Part shown: in pieces, positions 11,429-22,696 of the stretch | Numbering within the stretch: position 1 is the stretch's first letter | Layout: every line of letters starts with the position of its first letter | Notes under the pieces: generated by a model | Seen by the model: the letters and a program-made list of their open reading frames with translations, nothing else | Database searches by the model: none | Told to the model about the DNA's origin: nothing | Made by a program: the position numbers and the translations under genes | Assembly: GCA_028095005.1 (NCBI GenBank) | Contig: CM051459.1 | Coordinates: 17,284,699-17,348,698, forward strand | Length of the DNA: 64,000 bases | DNA from: Rhynchospora pubera | Lineage: Eukaryota > Streptophyta > Magnoliopsida > Poales > Cyperaceae | Direction: 5' to 3'

Positions 11429-14400
11429 CTCCCCCTCAAGATAGGATTATAGATATCTATTAATCCTAGCTTGCTAACTATGTCTTCAAATATTTTTGGA
11501 ATGAGTCCCTTAGTGAAGATATCGGCCAATTGATTTTCACTCTTCACATATGGAGTCTCTATCTCTTTTGCTTGGACTTTCTCCCTTATGTAATGACAAT
11601 CAACTTCAATGTGTTTAGTTCTCTCATGAAGCACCGGATTTGAAGCGATGTGTCGTGCCGAGTTGTTGTCACAAAACATCTTCATCGGCTCACGTATTGG
11701 AATATGCAAGTCTTTGAGCACTTGTTTGATCCAAGTGAGCTCACTTGCGGTGGATGCCATGGCTCGATACTCCGCTTCTGCACTAGACCGAGCCACGACA
11801 TTTTGCTTCTTGCTTTTCCATGTGACTAAATTTCCGCCTACAAACGTGCAATAGCCAGTTGTCGACTTTCGATCGAAACTTTCGGCCCAGTCTGCATCGG
11901 AATAGCCACACACTTTATTAGAATTATTGTTTTTAATCCATATACCCTTTCCGGGTGATTTCTTAAGATATCTCAAAATTCTATCAATTGCATCTAAATG
12001 CGGTTTTCTTGGTGCATGCATAAATTTACTTACTTGGTTTACCGCATAGGATATGTCCGGCCTAATACCGTTAAATATATCAATTTTCCTACAAGTCGTT
12101 GGAATTGGTTGATGTTTTTTAACGGGTCACCATCTTCGGAATTCAATTTGGTATTGCTATCAATTGGGGTAGAGGCCGGTTTTGAACCAAGTTTACCGGC
12201 TTCTTTCAAAAGGTCTAAGGTATACTTCCTTTGGCAAATAAATAAACCTTTGGTAGAATGAGCTATCTCAATGCCTAAAAAATATTTAAGTACTCCTAAA
12301 TCTTTTATTTCAAATTTTTCTCTCAATTGTTTTTTCACATAATTAATTTTTTCTAAATTATTTCCGATAACAATTATGTCATCCACATAAACAAGAACAA
12401 CGGTAGTGTCATTATTTTCATGTTTTGAAAAAAGTGACATATCGGAATGGCTTACTTTAAAACCACAAGAAATTAAATAATGAGATAATTTTCCATACCA
12501 AGCCCTTGGAGATTGTTTAAGTCCATAAATGGATTTTTTAACCTACAAACAAGGTTAGTGTTTTTTCCTTTTACATGACCCGGTGGTAGAGTCATGTAGA
12601 CTTCTTCTTCAAGATTTCCTTGAAGAAAAGCATTTTTTACATCCATTTGATATAGTTTCCAACCATTATTAACCGCTATTGAAAGCAAGATTCTAATAGT
12701 ATTCATTTTTGCAACGGGTGCAAAGGTCTCTTGGTAATCAATACCATAAGTTTGAGTATAGCCTTTAGCAACCAATCTAGCTTTATACCGTTCTATGGTA
12801 CCATCACTATTATATTTGATTTTATAAATCCATTTGCATCCAACGGCCTTTTTATTTTTTGGTAATGGTTCAATGGTCCAAGTATTATTTTTTTCTAAGG
12901 CTTGAAGTTCTTCCTTCATAGCCTTACGCCATATTGGTTGGTTTATGGCTTCTTCAAAATTTTTTGGTTCTTCATTTTGGGATATTGCACTTAAAAAAGT
13001 GCGATGGTTATTGGTTATTTTATCATAAGAAATATAATTTTGAATAGGATATTGAACCTCGTAGGTTACAAAATCTTGTAATCTTGCCGGTGGTTGAGTG
13101 GAGCGTGTGGACCGTCGTAATGGAACCTCTTGTTCCGCACTTGCACTTTCTTCTTCTTCAATGCTTGTGTTTTCTTCTTCTTCGGTTTCACTTTGAGTGT
13201 TATTGTCGATATTGTCATGTCCCTCTTCTTGTTCATTTCCTACAAAAACTTTCTCACTACCTTGATTAGAAATTATGGGAAGGACAAAGTCATTTGTGGA
13301 AATATGGTTATCAAGCTCTTTATTATTATTTTGAAAATATGACTCATTTTCAAAAAAAGTAACATCTCTTGAAATATAAAATTTATGATTTTTTGGATCG
13401 TAACATTTATAACCCTTTTTTTGAGAAGAATATCCTAAAAAAATAGTTTTAATAGAAGTATAGTCTAATTTATCTAATTTATTTGTATGAACATAACAAA
13501 TACATCCAAAAACTCTTAAGTGATTGATATTAATTTTTCTTTGGTAAAGAACTTCTAAAGGACTTTTATAATTCAAAATAACACTAGGTAATCTATTTAT
13601 TAAATAAGTAGCGGTAAGAACGGCATCCGACCAATAAATTTTTGGAACATTATTTTGAAAAAGTAGAGCTCTAGTTATTTCAAGTAAATGCCTATTTTTT
13701 CTTTCGGACACACCATTTTGTTGAGGAGTATAAACACAAGTAGTTTGATGCAAAATTCCTTTTTGTTTGAAAAAATTATAAAAATTATGATTTACATATT
13801 CCAATCCATTATCGGTTCTAAGAATTTTGATTGTAGTGTTATATTGATTTTCGACCATATTTGAAAACTCTTCAAATTTAGAAAAAACTTCACTTTTTTG
13901 TTTTAGTAAATATAACCAAGTCACACGTGTAAAATCATCTATGAATATGACAAAATACTTAAAACCATTAAAAGAATCAACGGGAGCGGGTCCCCAAACA
14001 TCGGAATGAATTAAATCAAAAGGTTTTTTACTTTTACTTTTTGAAGAATAAAAAGGAAGTTTTGTGTGTTTAGAAAATTGACACACTTCGCAATTACTAC
14101 AATCTAAATTTTTAAAATCAAAGAGACACTTCAAAACTTTATCGGAAGGATGCCCAATTCTTTTATGCCAAAGATTGCTCAAACCATCGTTCTTAATATA
14201 AAAATTAGTTTTTTGATGATTTAAAACATAAAGACCATTTTCTAACAAACCTTCACCAATGATCTTCTTAGTTTTCAAATCCCGAAATAAAACATTTTGA
14301 TAAGAAAATTTAATTTCACAATCTATTTCTTTTGAAATTTTTCATATAGATAATAAATTCGAAGTGCAATTTTTTACATGTAAAACATGTTTAATTTCTT

Positions 14401-15436
14401 TAGAAAAGAGCTCAATTGAACCATATCCACAAATTTCCATTTTTTCACCATTTGCAACAATCACATAGTCCTTATTCTTACTAGTTTGATAATCATACAA
14501 AATATTTTTATTCCCGGTCATATGGTCGGTTGCACCCGAGTCTAAAATCCACCTATCGTATTTTTCGATGAAGTTTACCATTTTGAGTCCTAGGTTGGTG
14601 CATTTGTAAGAATCGTTTCTAATTGCTTGGTCCCCGATACAAATGTGATTTTGGCTTAAATCTAATTCACTAAAATTTTCACCAGGTTTAATATTGAATC
14701 TATTCATTTGCGTTTCATGACCTGGATTAGATAAATTAAATGAACCTTTATTTTCAACTTCGTTGGAGAGATGGGCCACATAATTGCATAGCTGGTCCAG
14801 CAACTTATTCAACCGGTTCTCTTGGTTTAATTGGGCCTGATGTGTCCCTGTTGCAGATCCCATTCTCTCCCCCTTACACGAACCTTCTTCTTCTCTTATC
14901 TTCTCGACAGCGTCGCCGCCTTGCTCTCGCTTCCCTCTTCGAGTCGGCTGAAGGTATGGGTAGAGAAACCAGCAATATTCTTCCTCGTGACCACTCCCCT
15001 TGCAATGGTTGCACGAATTGCCATTGCTGGTGACTTCTCCCACTTCCCTTTTTTCACGACTGGATCTAGGGTTTTGCGGGCCACCGGTATTTTTGCCTTG
15101 CTCGACAGTAACCGGCTGATTATTGCTCGAGAATCTGAGGAGATCAATCTTAGGTATGTAATTTCGAGTTTGATTGGAGTTTGAATCGGGATAATTGGTT
15201 TTGACTCTTTTTACGACTTGAGATTTTTCTTGCTGTTTCACTGAGCATCTCTTTGTCGTTGATTGAACTGCATTTCTTTCAGTCCGCTCGTCATTTTTGT
15301 GGTTGTCGCTGGTGGACTTGACCACTATTTGTGCTCATGAGAGATTACTCTTCTCTTCAATTGGAACACTAGTGAATTTGGTTGAAGAGGCCTCAGACGC
15401 TGCCGAGTGCTGCTTTCCTTGGTCTCTTGCCATCAT
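11407..15436 (-). pseudogene. Gag-Pol of copia copy A, four disabling lesions
   Basis: Likely start 15434-15436 (minus). Order: short Ser/Lys-rich N-terminus; CCHC zinc knuckle CNHCKGSGHEEEYC; protease motif WILDSGATDHMTG; integrase zinc region (HKRIGHPS, CEVCQFSKH); integrase core with DVWGP, RTDNG and PQQNGVSERKNR; reverse transcriptase with YVDDIIV; RNase H with DADWAESFDRKSTTGYC and a C-terminal ADIFTKGL. Lesions: in-frame TGA at 15335-15337 (Trp in the related copy B), in-frame TGA at 14342-14344, one base lost in a T run at 12534-12539 (six T where copy B has seven), and one base lost near 12064-12068. About 140 residues precede the zinc knuckle and no capsid-like fold is visible there. 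It cannot yield a full polyprotein as it stands. Confidence 0.93.
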
Positions 15437-15488
15437 ACAACTCTTGTATAGATTCTTGATTTTGATTACGGAAGCTTAATCAGTATTC

Positions 15489-15500
15489 GCTCTGATACCA
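15489..15500 (-). other. Primer-binding site, copia copy A
   Basis: Minus strand TGGTATCAGAGC, touching the upstream LTR with no spacer. It is complementary to the 3' end of plant initiator-methionine tRNA, the usual Ty1/copia primer. Confidence 0.92.
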
Positions 15501-15702
15501 TGTTAGAAACAATATCTAAATTGTTATGGAAATTATCTCTATGTTTTATTGATATTTTTCTTATTTTACAAATAATATACACGGGACTTATATAGGTACA
15601 CAGTGTACCGTTATCTTCTCAACTAGCCGTTATATTTTCTAACGTTCATATTGGACCATTGATAATTTACTTTTTTACCCCTATCTATATTTATTTTCAA
15701 CA
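15501..15702 (-). repeat. 5' LTR of copia copy A
   Basis: 202 bp, TGTTAGAAAC...TTTTCAACA, 201/202 identical to the other LTR. On the minus strand it is upstream, so it would carry the element promoter. TTTATATA-like tracts are present but a TATA box was not fixed. Confidence 0.95.
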
Positions 15703-15707
15703 ATAAC

Positions 15708-17583
15708 TAATAACAATTTTAACATCTCATCACGCAAATCACCTCTTATTCCTCTCTAGAGGGGGCTATTTACGGAATACTTTCCTTATTGTTATTCAAA
15801 TTTAGCTTGAATTTCTTTAAATAAATGAGCTATGTGTATCTTATCCACACCAATTTTTTAAAATTAAAATTGCATTACATATATCCAAGGAACGAATTTT
15901 AACTACTTTTACAAATATTAGCACAATCATTCCACTTTGATCACTATGAATCAGCATGAGTAATAAACAGTGCTAACACAGCCATAATCGGTACGCCAAC
16001 CGCCCATTTTCTAATTATGAGTTCACTCCAATTCCTTTATGAATTGTACCTTTCTTTTTGGATTTTGTACTTGGCATTTCTTGTGAATTGATAACTTCAC
16101 ATCCTCTAAAACATTTCAATGAAATAGGCACCATCAGATCACTCTTCTAAGAATTCATAAACTCTCAATGTTCCATCAATTTTTTAATATTTAATTATAT
16201 ATGGGCATTCAAATTTTTTTTAAGGTGAATTGAGTTCAAACCTCCAACGGGCATTCAAAATTTTGTACTTTAGTCGATTGTTCCAATTAAATTTTGAGAA
16301 TTCATGTACGGGCATTCAAATTTCGTAATATAGTAACAACTGACAACAAACTCAACAATATTATCACAGGCTGTCGAAGGATAAAAAAATAGAAATATTG
16401 ACGTTTTTTTTTAAGATTTTGGATATTCATATTTAACGCGATACATTTTAAAATTTTCTTGATCAATTAAATACTTTTAAGAAAAAAATTATTGGAATTT
16501 GTCAGTATTTAATTAGTGAGCATATAATTTTCAATTTAGAACAAACAAAATAGAAATATCTACAATGAGTAATCAAGTACATATTTAATTCTATTTTTCA
16601 AATTCGGTATTTTTTCAATGTTGGTTTGTCACTGCATGTCTGCATCACTAAATATGTATTGTCATATTATTCGGCCTCTGTTCTTCCTACTAGTACTACT
16701 GTCAGTGGGACCCTTTGGCCTTGGATATATGTCAGGGACCCCTTGCGCTGTGGCACACAGAAAACTCCGAATGAGATCATGTAGAGCGATCTGTAGACCC
16801 ATTGAGTGAACCATGAACATATGTACAAGAGGAAGTATGATTGTATGAAGATCAATTGAATGCCCGTTTTTATCAACTTCTTTTTAGGTTTCTTCGAAAA
16901 AAAAAATTTGTAGAATTTTATTATGATTGAGTCCATACTACTTACTAATATTTTATTATCAACCCCGACAGATTTAACGACAAGATTTTCAGACTATTAA
17001 TGAAAGGCCCCAAAGAAAAGCTATTCACTCAAATAGCTTTAAGGTACTCCTTTACTTTTTTGATATAGGTGGTTTTTGTTTTAGGACGAGTCTCTACCGC
17101 ACTTGATAGAGAGAGAGAGATTGTTGTTATTAATTTGTTCAGATCATGATTATTATTTTGGTGAAATGTTTTGTTCTGAATAATTTATTCGGTGAAATTT
17201 TTTTAATTACAGTTATACTCGTACATCAAGCATGGCATCAAACAATTTAAGTTTACTACATACAAAATGTTTCCTTTCCATCTTATATTGATAATATTTG
17301 CTCAAAAAATGTAGCTAGTCATTTATTTTTTTATTATTAACTTTTTTTTAAATACAAACGGTGTTTGTAATAGACTTTTATTATGTTTTGTTGCAAGTTT
17401 TCACATTCCTTTCCTCTTTAGACTTTTTTTTTAAATGTAGCTGTAGTACTGCTAATTCTGCTTTCTATCCACAAATAAATCATGCATATAACACACAAGA
17501 AAAATAATAATAATTCGAGACTGTAAATCATTTATCATGGCGTTATCCAAAAATGTTCGATCATTAAAAATGTAACGGAGAAG
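15708..17583. other. Spacer between the two copia elements
   Basis: AT-rich DNA with no supported gene. GGGCATTCAAA(A/T)TTT recurs at about 16203, 16250 and 16310, a small degenerate repeat. A GAGAGAGAGAGAGA tract lies near 17109. Nothing else could be supported. Confidence 0.5.
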
Positions 17584-17588
17584 AACAA

Positions 17589-17844
17589 TGTTGAAATTGT
17601 GAACAGATGTTTTTAATAAAGCTTGTTTTATTTTTTTCTAGAGATCATTTTTTTACAGAGATGTTACACGCCTTTTATAGGCAATGGCTAACGGTAAAAA
17701 AACTTAGCCGTTACTAGTCCTAACGGTCAATAATAAAGCAACCCCTTTTAAATAAATAAAAAGGTGGAGGGCTTATTTGTAAATTAGCCAATGATGATAT
17801 ATAATCTGAGGCTATTAGTATCTTAATTATTATTATTTTCAACA
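17589..17844 (-). repeat. 3' LTR of copia copy B
   Basis: 256 bp; downstream LTR on the minus strand. The purine tract GCTTGAGGGGGAG (17845-17857, minus) sits directly before it. The polyprotein stop (17823-17825) lies 20 bases inside the LTR. Confidence 0.95.
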
Positions 17845-20800
17845 CTCCCCCTCAAGCTAGGTTTGTAAATATCATACAATCCTAGCTTGCATGAAATATC
17901 TTCAAAGGTTTTGATACTTAATCCTTTCGTAAAGATATCCGCCAATTGATCCTTACTTTTGACATATGGAGTCTCGATCTCTTTTGCTTCGATTTTTTCT
18001 CTAATGAAGTGGCAATCCACCTCTATGTGTTTGGTCCGCTCATGAAAGACAGGATTTGCCGCGATATATCTTGCCGCTTGATTATCACAAAACATCATCA
18101 TTGGTTCATCATGTTTGAAATTCAAGTCGGCTAGTAATTGCTTGATCCACGTCAATTCACTTGCAGTGGATGCCATGGCTCGATATTCTGCTTCCGCGCT
18201 AGATCGTGCCACAACATTTTGTTTCTTGCTTTTCCATGTGACTATGTTTCCGCCTACAAACGTGCAAAAACCGGTTGTCGATCTCCTATCAAAACTTCCG
18301 GCCCAGTCTGCATCGGAATAGGCACATATAGCATTAGTACCATTTTTTCTCATCCAAATTCCCTTTCCGGGAGAACCTTTTAGATACCTCAATATTCTAT
18401 TAATGGCATCTAAATGAGGTGTTCTTGGTGCATGCATGAACTTACTAACTTGGCTTACAGCAAAAGATAAGTTCGGTCTCGTAACGGTTAGGTAAATTAA
18501 TTTACCAATAAGTCTTTGATAATGGCTAATGTCTTCTAATGGTTCACCTTTTTCATTATCAAGTTTTCCATTTATATCTATTGGGGATTTGGCCGGCTTA
18601 CATCCTAATTTACCGGTCTCATTGAGTAAGTCCAAAACATATTTTCTTTGGCATATAAAAAATCCTTTTGATGAGTGAGCAATTTCTATTCCAAGAAAAT
18701 ATTTTAATAAACCTAGATCTTTAATGTCAAATTTGTGCTTCAAGTCTTTTTTGACATTATCAATTTCAATTTGGTTATTACCGGTTATGATTATGTCATC
18801 GACATAAACTAAGACCGCGGTGGTACCATTAGTATTATGCTTAACAAACAATGAAGAATCGGCTCCACTTTTTTTAAAATCACAAGACAATAAAAATTTA
18901 GAAAGTTTGCCATACCATGCCCTTGGAGATTGCTTTAATCCATAAATGGATTTTTTTAACCTACACACAAGATTAGAAATATTCTCTTTTTTGTGGCCCG
19001 GCGGTAAAGTCATATACACTTCTTCTTCAAGTGTTCCTTGAAGAAAAGCATTTTTGACATCCATTTGATGAAGGGTCCAATTATTATTTACCGCTATAGA
19101 AAAAAGTATCCTAACGGTATTCATTTTGGCCACTGGAGCGAAAGTTTCATGGTAATCGATACCATAAGTTTGGGTATAACCTTTGGCAACTAACCTAGCT
19201 TTGTACCGTTCTATGGTACCATCACTATGGTATTTAATTTTGTATACCCATTTACATCCAACCGGTTTTTTTCTTTTTGGTAGTTCACACAATTCCCAAG
19301 TTTGATTTTTTTCTAAGGCTTGTAGTTCTTCTTCCATTGCCTTACACCATTTTGGATCATTTTTTGCTACCTCATAATTGGTTGGTTCCTCAATTTTGGA
19401 CAATAAATTTAAGAAGGCATAATACTCACGAGATATGTTATCATAAGAAATGTAATCTTGAATTGGATATTGTACCGAGTAAGTGACAAAATTTGTTAAT
19501 CTCGTGGAAGGTTGTGGTTGTCGGCTTGATCTTCTCAATGACATCTCTTGCTCTTGAGTTTCGACATCATTCTCTATGTGTTCTTCTTGTTCGGTTTCTT
19601 CAATTCGATTTTCTTCACTTTGTAGACTTTCTTCACTTTCTTCTTGCGATTCTTCACCTACAATATTTCTTGATTCTCCTCGAAACTCACTTGTTTCGAT
19701 GTTAGTAACATAGGGATATATAAAGTCATTTGAAATAATTTTTTCAATATTATTTTCAATGCAATTTTCAAAAAAAGGTTCATTTTCAAAAAAACTAACA
19801 TCTCTAGAAATGTAAAGTTTTTTATTTTTAGGGTCATAACACTTATACCCCTTTTTTTCGGAAGAATACCCAACAAAAATAGTTTTGATTGAGGTAAAAT
19901 CAAGTTTGTCAATTTTTCTATTGTGCACAAAACATTTGCATCCAAAAACTCTTAAATGACTAATATTTAATTTTCTACCATAAAGAATTTCCAAAGGACT
20001 TTTAAAATCTAAGATGGCACTTGGTAACTTATTTATCAAATAGGTTGCGGTTAAAACGGCATCCGACCAAAAAAATTTTGGCACATTATTTTGAAATAAA
20101 AGTGACCTAGTAACTTCTAAAAGGTGACGATTTTTCCTTTCGGAAACACCGTTTTGTTGAGGAGTGTAAATACAAGAAGTTTGGTGCAAAATACCTTTTT
20201 GTTTAAGAAAATTAGAAAAAACTTGGTTAACATATTCGGTACCATTGTCCGTTCTCAAAATCTTAATTTTTTTCTCATATTGATTTTCAATAAAATTCAC
20301 AAAGGTTTGAAAATGCGAAAAAACCTCACTTTTATTTTTCATCAAATACAACCATGTGGTTTTTGAAAAATCATCAATAAAAATAACGAAATATCTAAAA
20401 TCATTATAAGAAGTTGTAGGGGCCGGACCCCAAACATCGGAATCAAGGACCCATTTGGTACAATTATTTGGAGCATTAATAATGGTAGATCCTATGGTCA
20501 AACATTTATTTTCAATTGGTTTAACTAAGTCAACAGTTCTTCGTTTTGACATTGGTTTCACATAATTTAAATTGTTAGTTTTCGAATTGGGCTCGATGCT
20601 TCCTCCTCTCTTGTCCTCGGTAGCGCCACCTCCCCCTCTCTTCGTGCCTTGTTTGAGATGGGAATGAGGGAGCCAGCACCTCTCCGTTGTATGCTCATCT
20701 CTCTTGCAAGAGCTGCACGAATTGGAGCTGTTGGCAGCTTCTTTTATTTCTCTTTTTTCAAGGCCGGAGTTGGGGTTTTTCAGGCCACCGATGTCGTTGC

Positions 20801-21110
20801 ATTGATTGACAACGCTTGTTTGGTTTTTGCTTGAGGGGCCGGAGCAATTAGCCGAGAGCATATTTTTTTGAGGTTGGGATAAGCTCGAATCGAGGTAACC
20901 ATTTATGGCTCTTTGCTCTTGCTTCACCAATTTTGTTGTTGAGCCTTTTTCTAGCTCTGTTTGAATTGAATTTTCTTTGGAACTAGTGGCATTTTTTTTA
21001 TTGCCACTGCTGGAAAGGGCAACAATTTGTGCCCATGAAAATTTGCTTGCTTTTCTGAGAGCACTATGGTTGTTTGATTGATTTGTTGGTTGGTTTTCTG
21101 TTCCAGTCAT
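17823..21110 (-). CDS. Copia copy B Gag-Pol, intact frame lacking protease and integrase zinc domain
   Basis: A single 1095-codon frame. Residues 1-130 are Ser/Lys/Asn-rich with no recognisable capsid. A CCHC knuckle follows (C132, C135, H140, C145). At about 224 the protease lead-in WVLDS joins directly to the integrase core DVWGPAP, so the protease active site, the rest of the protease and the integrase zinc-binding domain are absent. The integrase triad remains: D225, D288 (RTDNG) and E324 (GVSERKNR), with the expected 35-residue gap between the last two. Reverse transcriptase (YVDDIIITGNN) and RNase H (DADWAGSFDRRSTTGFC, ending ADIFTKGL) are complete and unbroken. The frame was kept by the deletion, but without protease the polyprotein could not process itself. 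Compare copy A, where these domains are present but the frame is broken. Confidence 0.93.
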   Translation of the reverse strand: MTGTENQPTNQSNNHSALRKASKFSWAQIVALSSSGNKKNATSSKENSIQTELEKGSTTKLVKQEQRAINGYLDSSLSQPQKNMLSANCSGPSSKNQTSVVNQCNDIGGLKNPNSGLEKREIKEAANSSNSCSSCKRDEHTTERCWLPHSHLKQGTKRGGGGATEDKRGGSIEPNSKTNNLNYVKPMSKRRTVDLVKPIENKCLTIGSTIINAPNNCTKWVLDSDVWGPAPTTSYNDFRYFVIFIDDFSKTTWLYLMKNKSEVFSHFQTFVNFIENQYEKKIKILRTDNGTEYVNQVFSNFLKQKGILHQTSCIYTPQQNGVSERKNRHLLEVTRSLLFQNNVPKFFWSDAVLTATYLINKLPSAILDFKSPLEILYGRKLNISHLRVFGCKCFVHNRKIDKLDFTSIKTIFVGYSSEKKGYKCYDPKNKKLYISRDVSFFENEPFFENCIENNIEKIISNDFIYPYVTNIETSEFRGESRNIVGEESQEESEESLQSEENRIEETEQEEHIENDVETQEQEMSLRRSSRQPQPSTRLTNFVTYSVQYPIQDYISYDNISREYYAFLNLLSKIEEPTNYEVAKNDPKWCKAMEEELQALEKNQTWELCELPKRKKPVGCKWVYKIKYHSDGTIERYKARLVAKGYTQTYGIDYHETFAPVAKMNTVRILFSIAVNNNWTLHQMDVKNAFLQGTLEEEVYMTLPPGHKKENISNLVCRLKKSIYGLKQSPRAWYGKLSKFLLSCDFKKSGADSSLFVKHNTNGTTAVLVYVDDIIITGNNQIEIDNVKKDLKHKFDIKDLGLLKYFLGIEIAHSSKGFFICQRKYVLDLLNETGKLGCKPAKSPIDINGKLDNEKGEPLEDISHYQRLIGKLIYLTVTRPNLSFAVSQVSKFMHAPRTPHLDAINRILRYLKGSPGKGIWMRKNGTNAICAYSDADWAGSFDRRSTTGFCTFVGGNIVTWKSKKQNVVARSSAEAEYRAMASTASELTWIKQLLADLNFKHDEPMMMFCDNQAARYIAANPVFHERTKHIEVDCHFIREKIEAKEIETPYVKSKDQLADIFTKGLSIKTFEDISCKLGLYDIYKPSLRGSVENNNN

Positions 21111-21166
21111 TTTACTGGTAGTAAGATTGAATCGGATTGCGGAAGATTTTACTGGTAAAGATCAGC

Positions 21167-21178
21167 GCTCTGATACCA
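21167..21178 (-). other. Primer-binding site, copia copy B
   Basis: Minus strand TGGTATCAGAGC directly next to the upstream LTR; complementary to initiator-Met tRNA. Confidence 0.92.
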
Positions 21179-21434
21179 TGTTGAAATTGTGAACAGATGA
21201 TTTTAATAAAGCTTGTTTTATTTTTTTCTAGAGATCATTTTTTTACAGAGATGTTACACGCCTTTTATAGGCAATGGCTAACGGTAAAAAAACTTAGCCG
21301 TTACTAGTCCTAACGGTCAATAATAAAGCAACCCCTTTTAAATAAATAAAAAGGTGGAGGGCTTATTTGTAAATTAGCCAATGATGATATATAATCTGAG
21401 GCTATTAGTATCTTAATTATTATTGTTTTCAACA
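21179..21434 (-). repeat. 5' LTR of copia copy B
   Basis: 256 bp, differing from its partner by T/A early in the LTR and A/G near the end (TATTATTTTC versus TATTGTTTTC). Confidence 0.95.
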
Positions 21435-21439
21435 AACAA

Positions 21440-22690
21440 CGACACCATAGCTGGGTAGTCTCTGCCTAGTATCTCTTAAAAAAAAAGAACAACGACACCA
21501 CTAAGTTTGAAAGAGAAATTTTTATCTTTTCGATTCTTTAGATTTTGATATAGTTACTTTTACTTTATTTATTTATTTATTTATGTCAACGCTTGTATAT
21601 TAAACATGTCACTTCAGTCAAATAGTTCGATACATTTGCTGACAGACAATTTCCTACCAATCATAAAAAAAATAGAACCATTTTTATACATTTTAGATGC
21701 ATTGTCTTTTGTCTAGCATTTTTATAAGTTTTCACATTCCTTTGCTCTTTCAAATCTCGTCACAATCATAATTGATTTTTGTTTTTAAGTTATCGAAAAT
21801 TCGTAATTCTTTTTTCGATCTCAAAATTCGTAATTCTGCCATACGGAAAAGTTCCAGATTCCTTTTCTATGATTTCACACCATCCCTGCGATCTCTGTAC
21901 GGAAATGAATACGTCCTGTTGCTTTGAAATGGAGAGAAGATGGAACACGATCATACCAATCTCATTTGGATCCCATGTGCATGAACCATGTGAGCTTCGT
22001 CCTACTCGCCTAAACCCACCACAAGCCTACTGAGTGTACGACCAGCTGCTTTTGCTCAAAATGTAACACTATTGCCCATCATTTACCCAAATATTACAGA
22101 TCTGCCATCCTTGCTCTTATCATAATTGGCATTTCTCAAATTTCCCCTTCTAAAATCCATCTATTGCATAATCATTATTCCATGATCCAAGGGGCCGTTT
22201 TCGTATTTCCCATTGCACCCCTACCGATCATGCAATGTCTGTCAAATATTCGAAAAAGTAAGGGGCAAACAGGTCATATCCATCTTCTTTTTCGTTCTAT
22301 GAGAATGTTAAACAAAAAAAAATGAAAATACAAAAAAGAGAATATTAAAGCAGAACTGGAAGTAGCACTACACTAGCACTAGCCACTCCGTGATTCTTTG
22401 CAGAAATGTCCCGCCAAAAAAGGAAAAAGATCGACAAAAAAAATAAGATCACAGAGGATTAGTGAGACAAAAGCAAAGAAAAAAAAAGAAAGAATAAATG
22501 TGAGCTACTTCAAGTCACTTCACCATCACTACTACTAGGAAGATTCTTTACTTCACAACCTAACTACTAACTTCTCAAATATACACAATAAATCTTTAAA
22601 ATTAAACCCAATGTATTCTCCAATCTACTTAAACTTAAAAACTAAAACAACCCAACAACCAAAAAAGTACAAAAAAAAAAGTGCAAACTT
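21440..22690. other. Intergenic and probable 3' UTR region of the ATL gene
   Basis: No supported gene. The last few hundred bases before 22697 lie downstream of the minus-strand ATL stop and probably include its 3' UTR. The region is rich in poly-A tracts and holds no defined repeat. Confidence 0.5.
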
Positions 22691-22696
22691 TACCAA

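Larger units (their letters stand above)
11227..15702 (-). mobile_element. Ty1/copia LTR retrotransposon, copy A (defective, young)
   Basis: 4476-bp element read on the minus strand. Two 202-bp LTRs (11227-11428, 15501-15702) start TGTTAGAAAC and end TTTTCAACA. They differ at one position only (G/A at LTR base 12). The 5-bp target duplication ATAAC is exact (11222-11226, 15703-15707). The PBS abuts the upstream LTR and a purine tract abuts the downstream one. The internal region encodes a broken Gag-Pol in Ty1/copia order (integrase before reverse transcriptase). Confidence 0.97.
17589..21434 (-). mobile_element. Ty1/copia LTR retrotransposon, copy B (open frame, internally deleted)
   Basis: 3846-bp element on the minus strand. 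Two 256-bp LTRs (17589-17844, 21179-21434) begin TGTTGAAATTGTGAACAGATG and end TTTTCAACA. I count two differences between them. The target duplication AACAA is exact (17584-17588, 21435-21439). PBS and purine tract are in place. It is related to copy A: same LTR terminal bases, same purine tract, same domain order and closely similar pol, but different LTR body and length. Confidence 0.97.

Noticed and set aside
14740..15184. Plus-strand frames of about 100-117 codons
   Set aside because: Antisense to the copia gag region of copy A; no homology visible.
11407..21110. One composite element spanning both copia copies
   Set aside because: Each has its own LTR pair, PBS and distinct target duplication (ATAAC versus AACAA).
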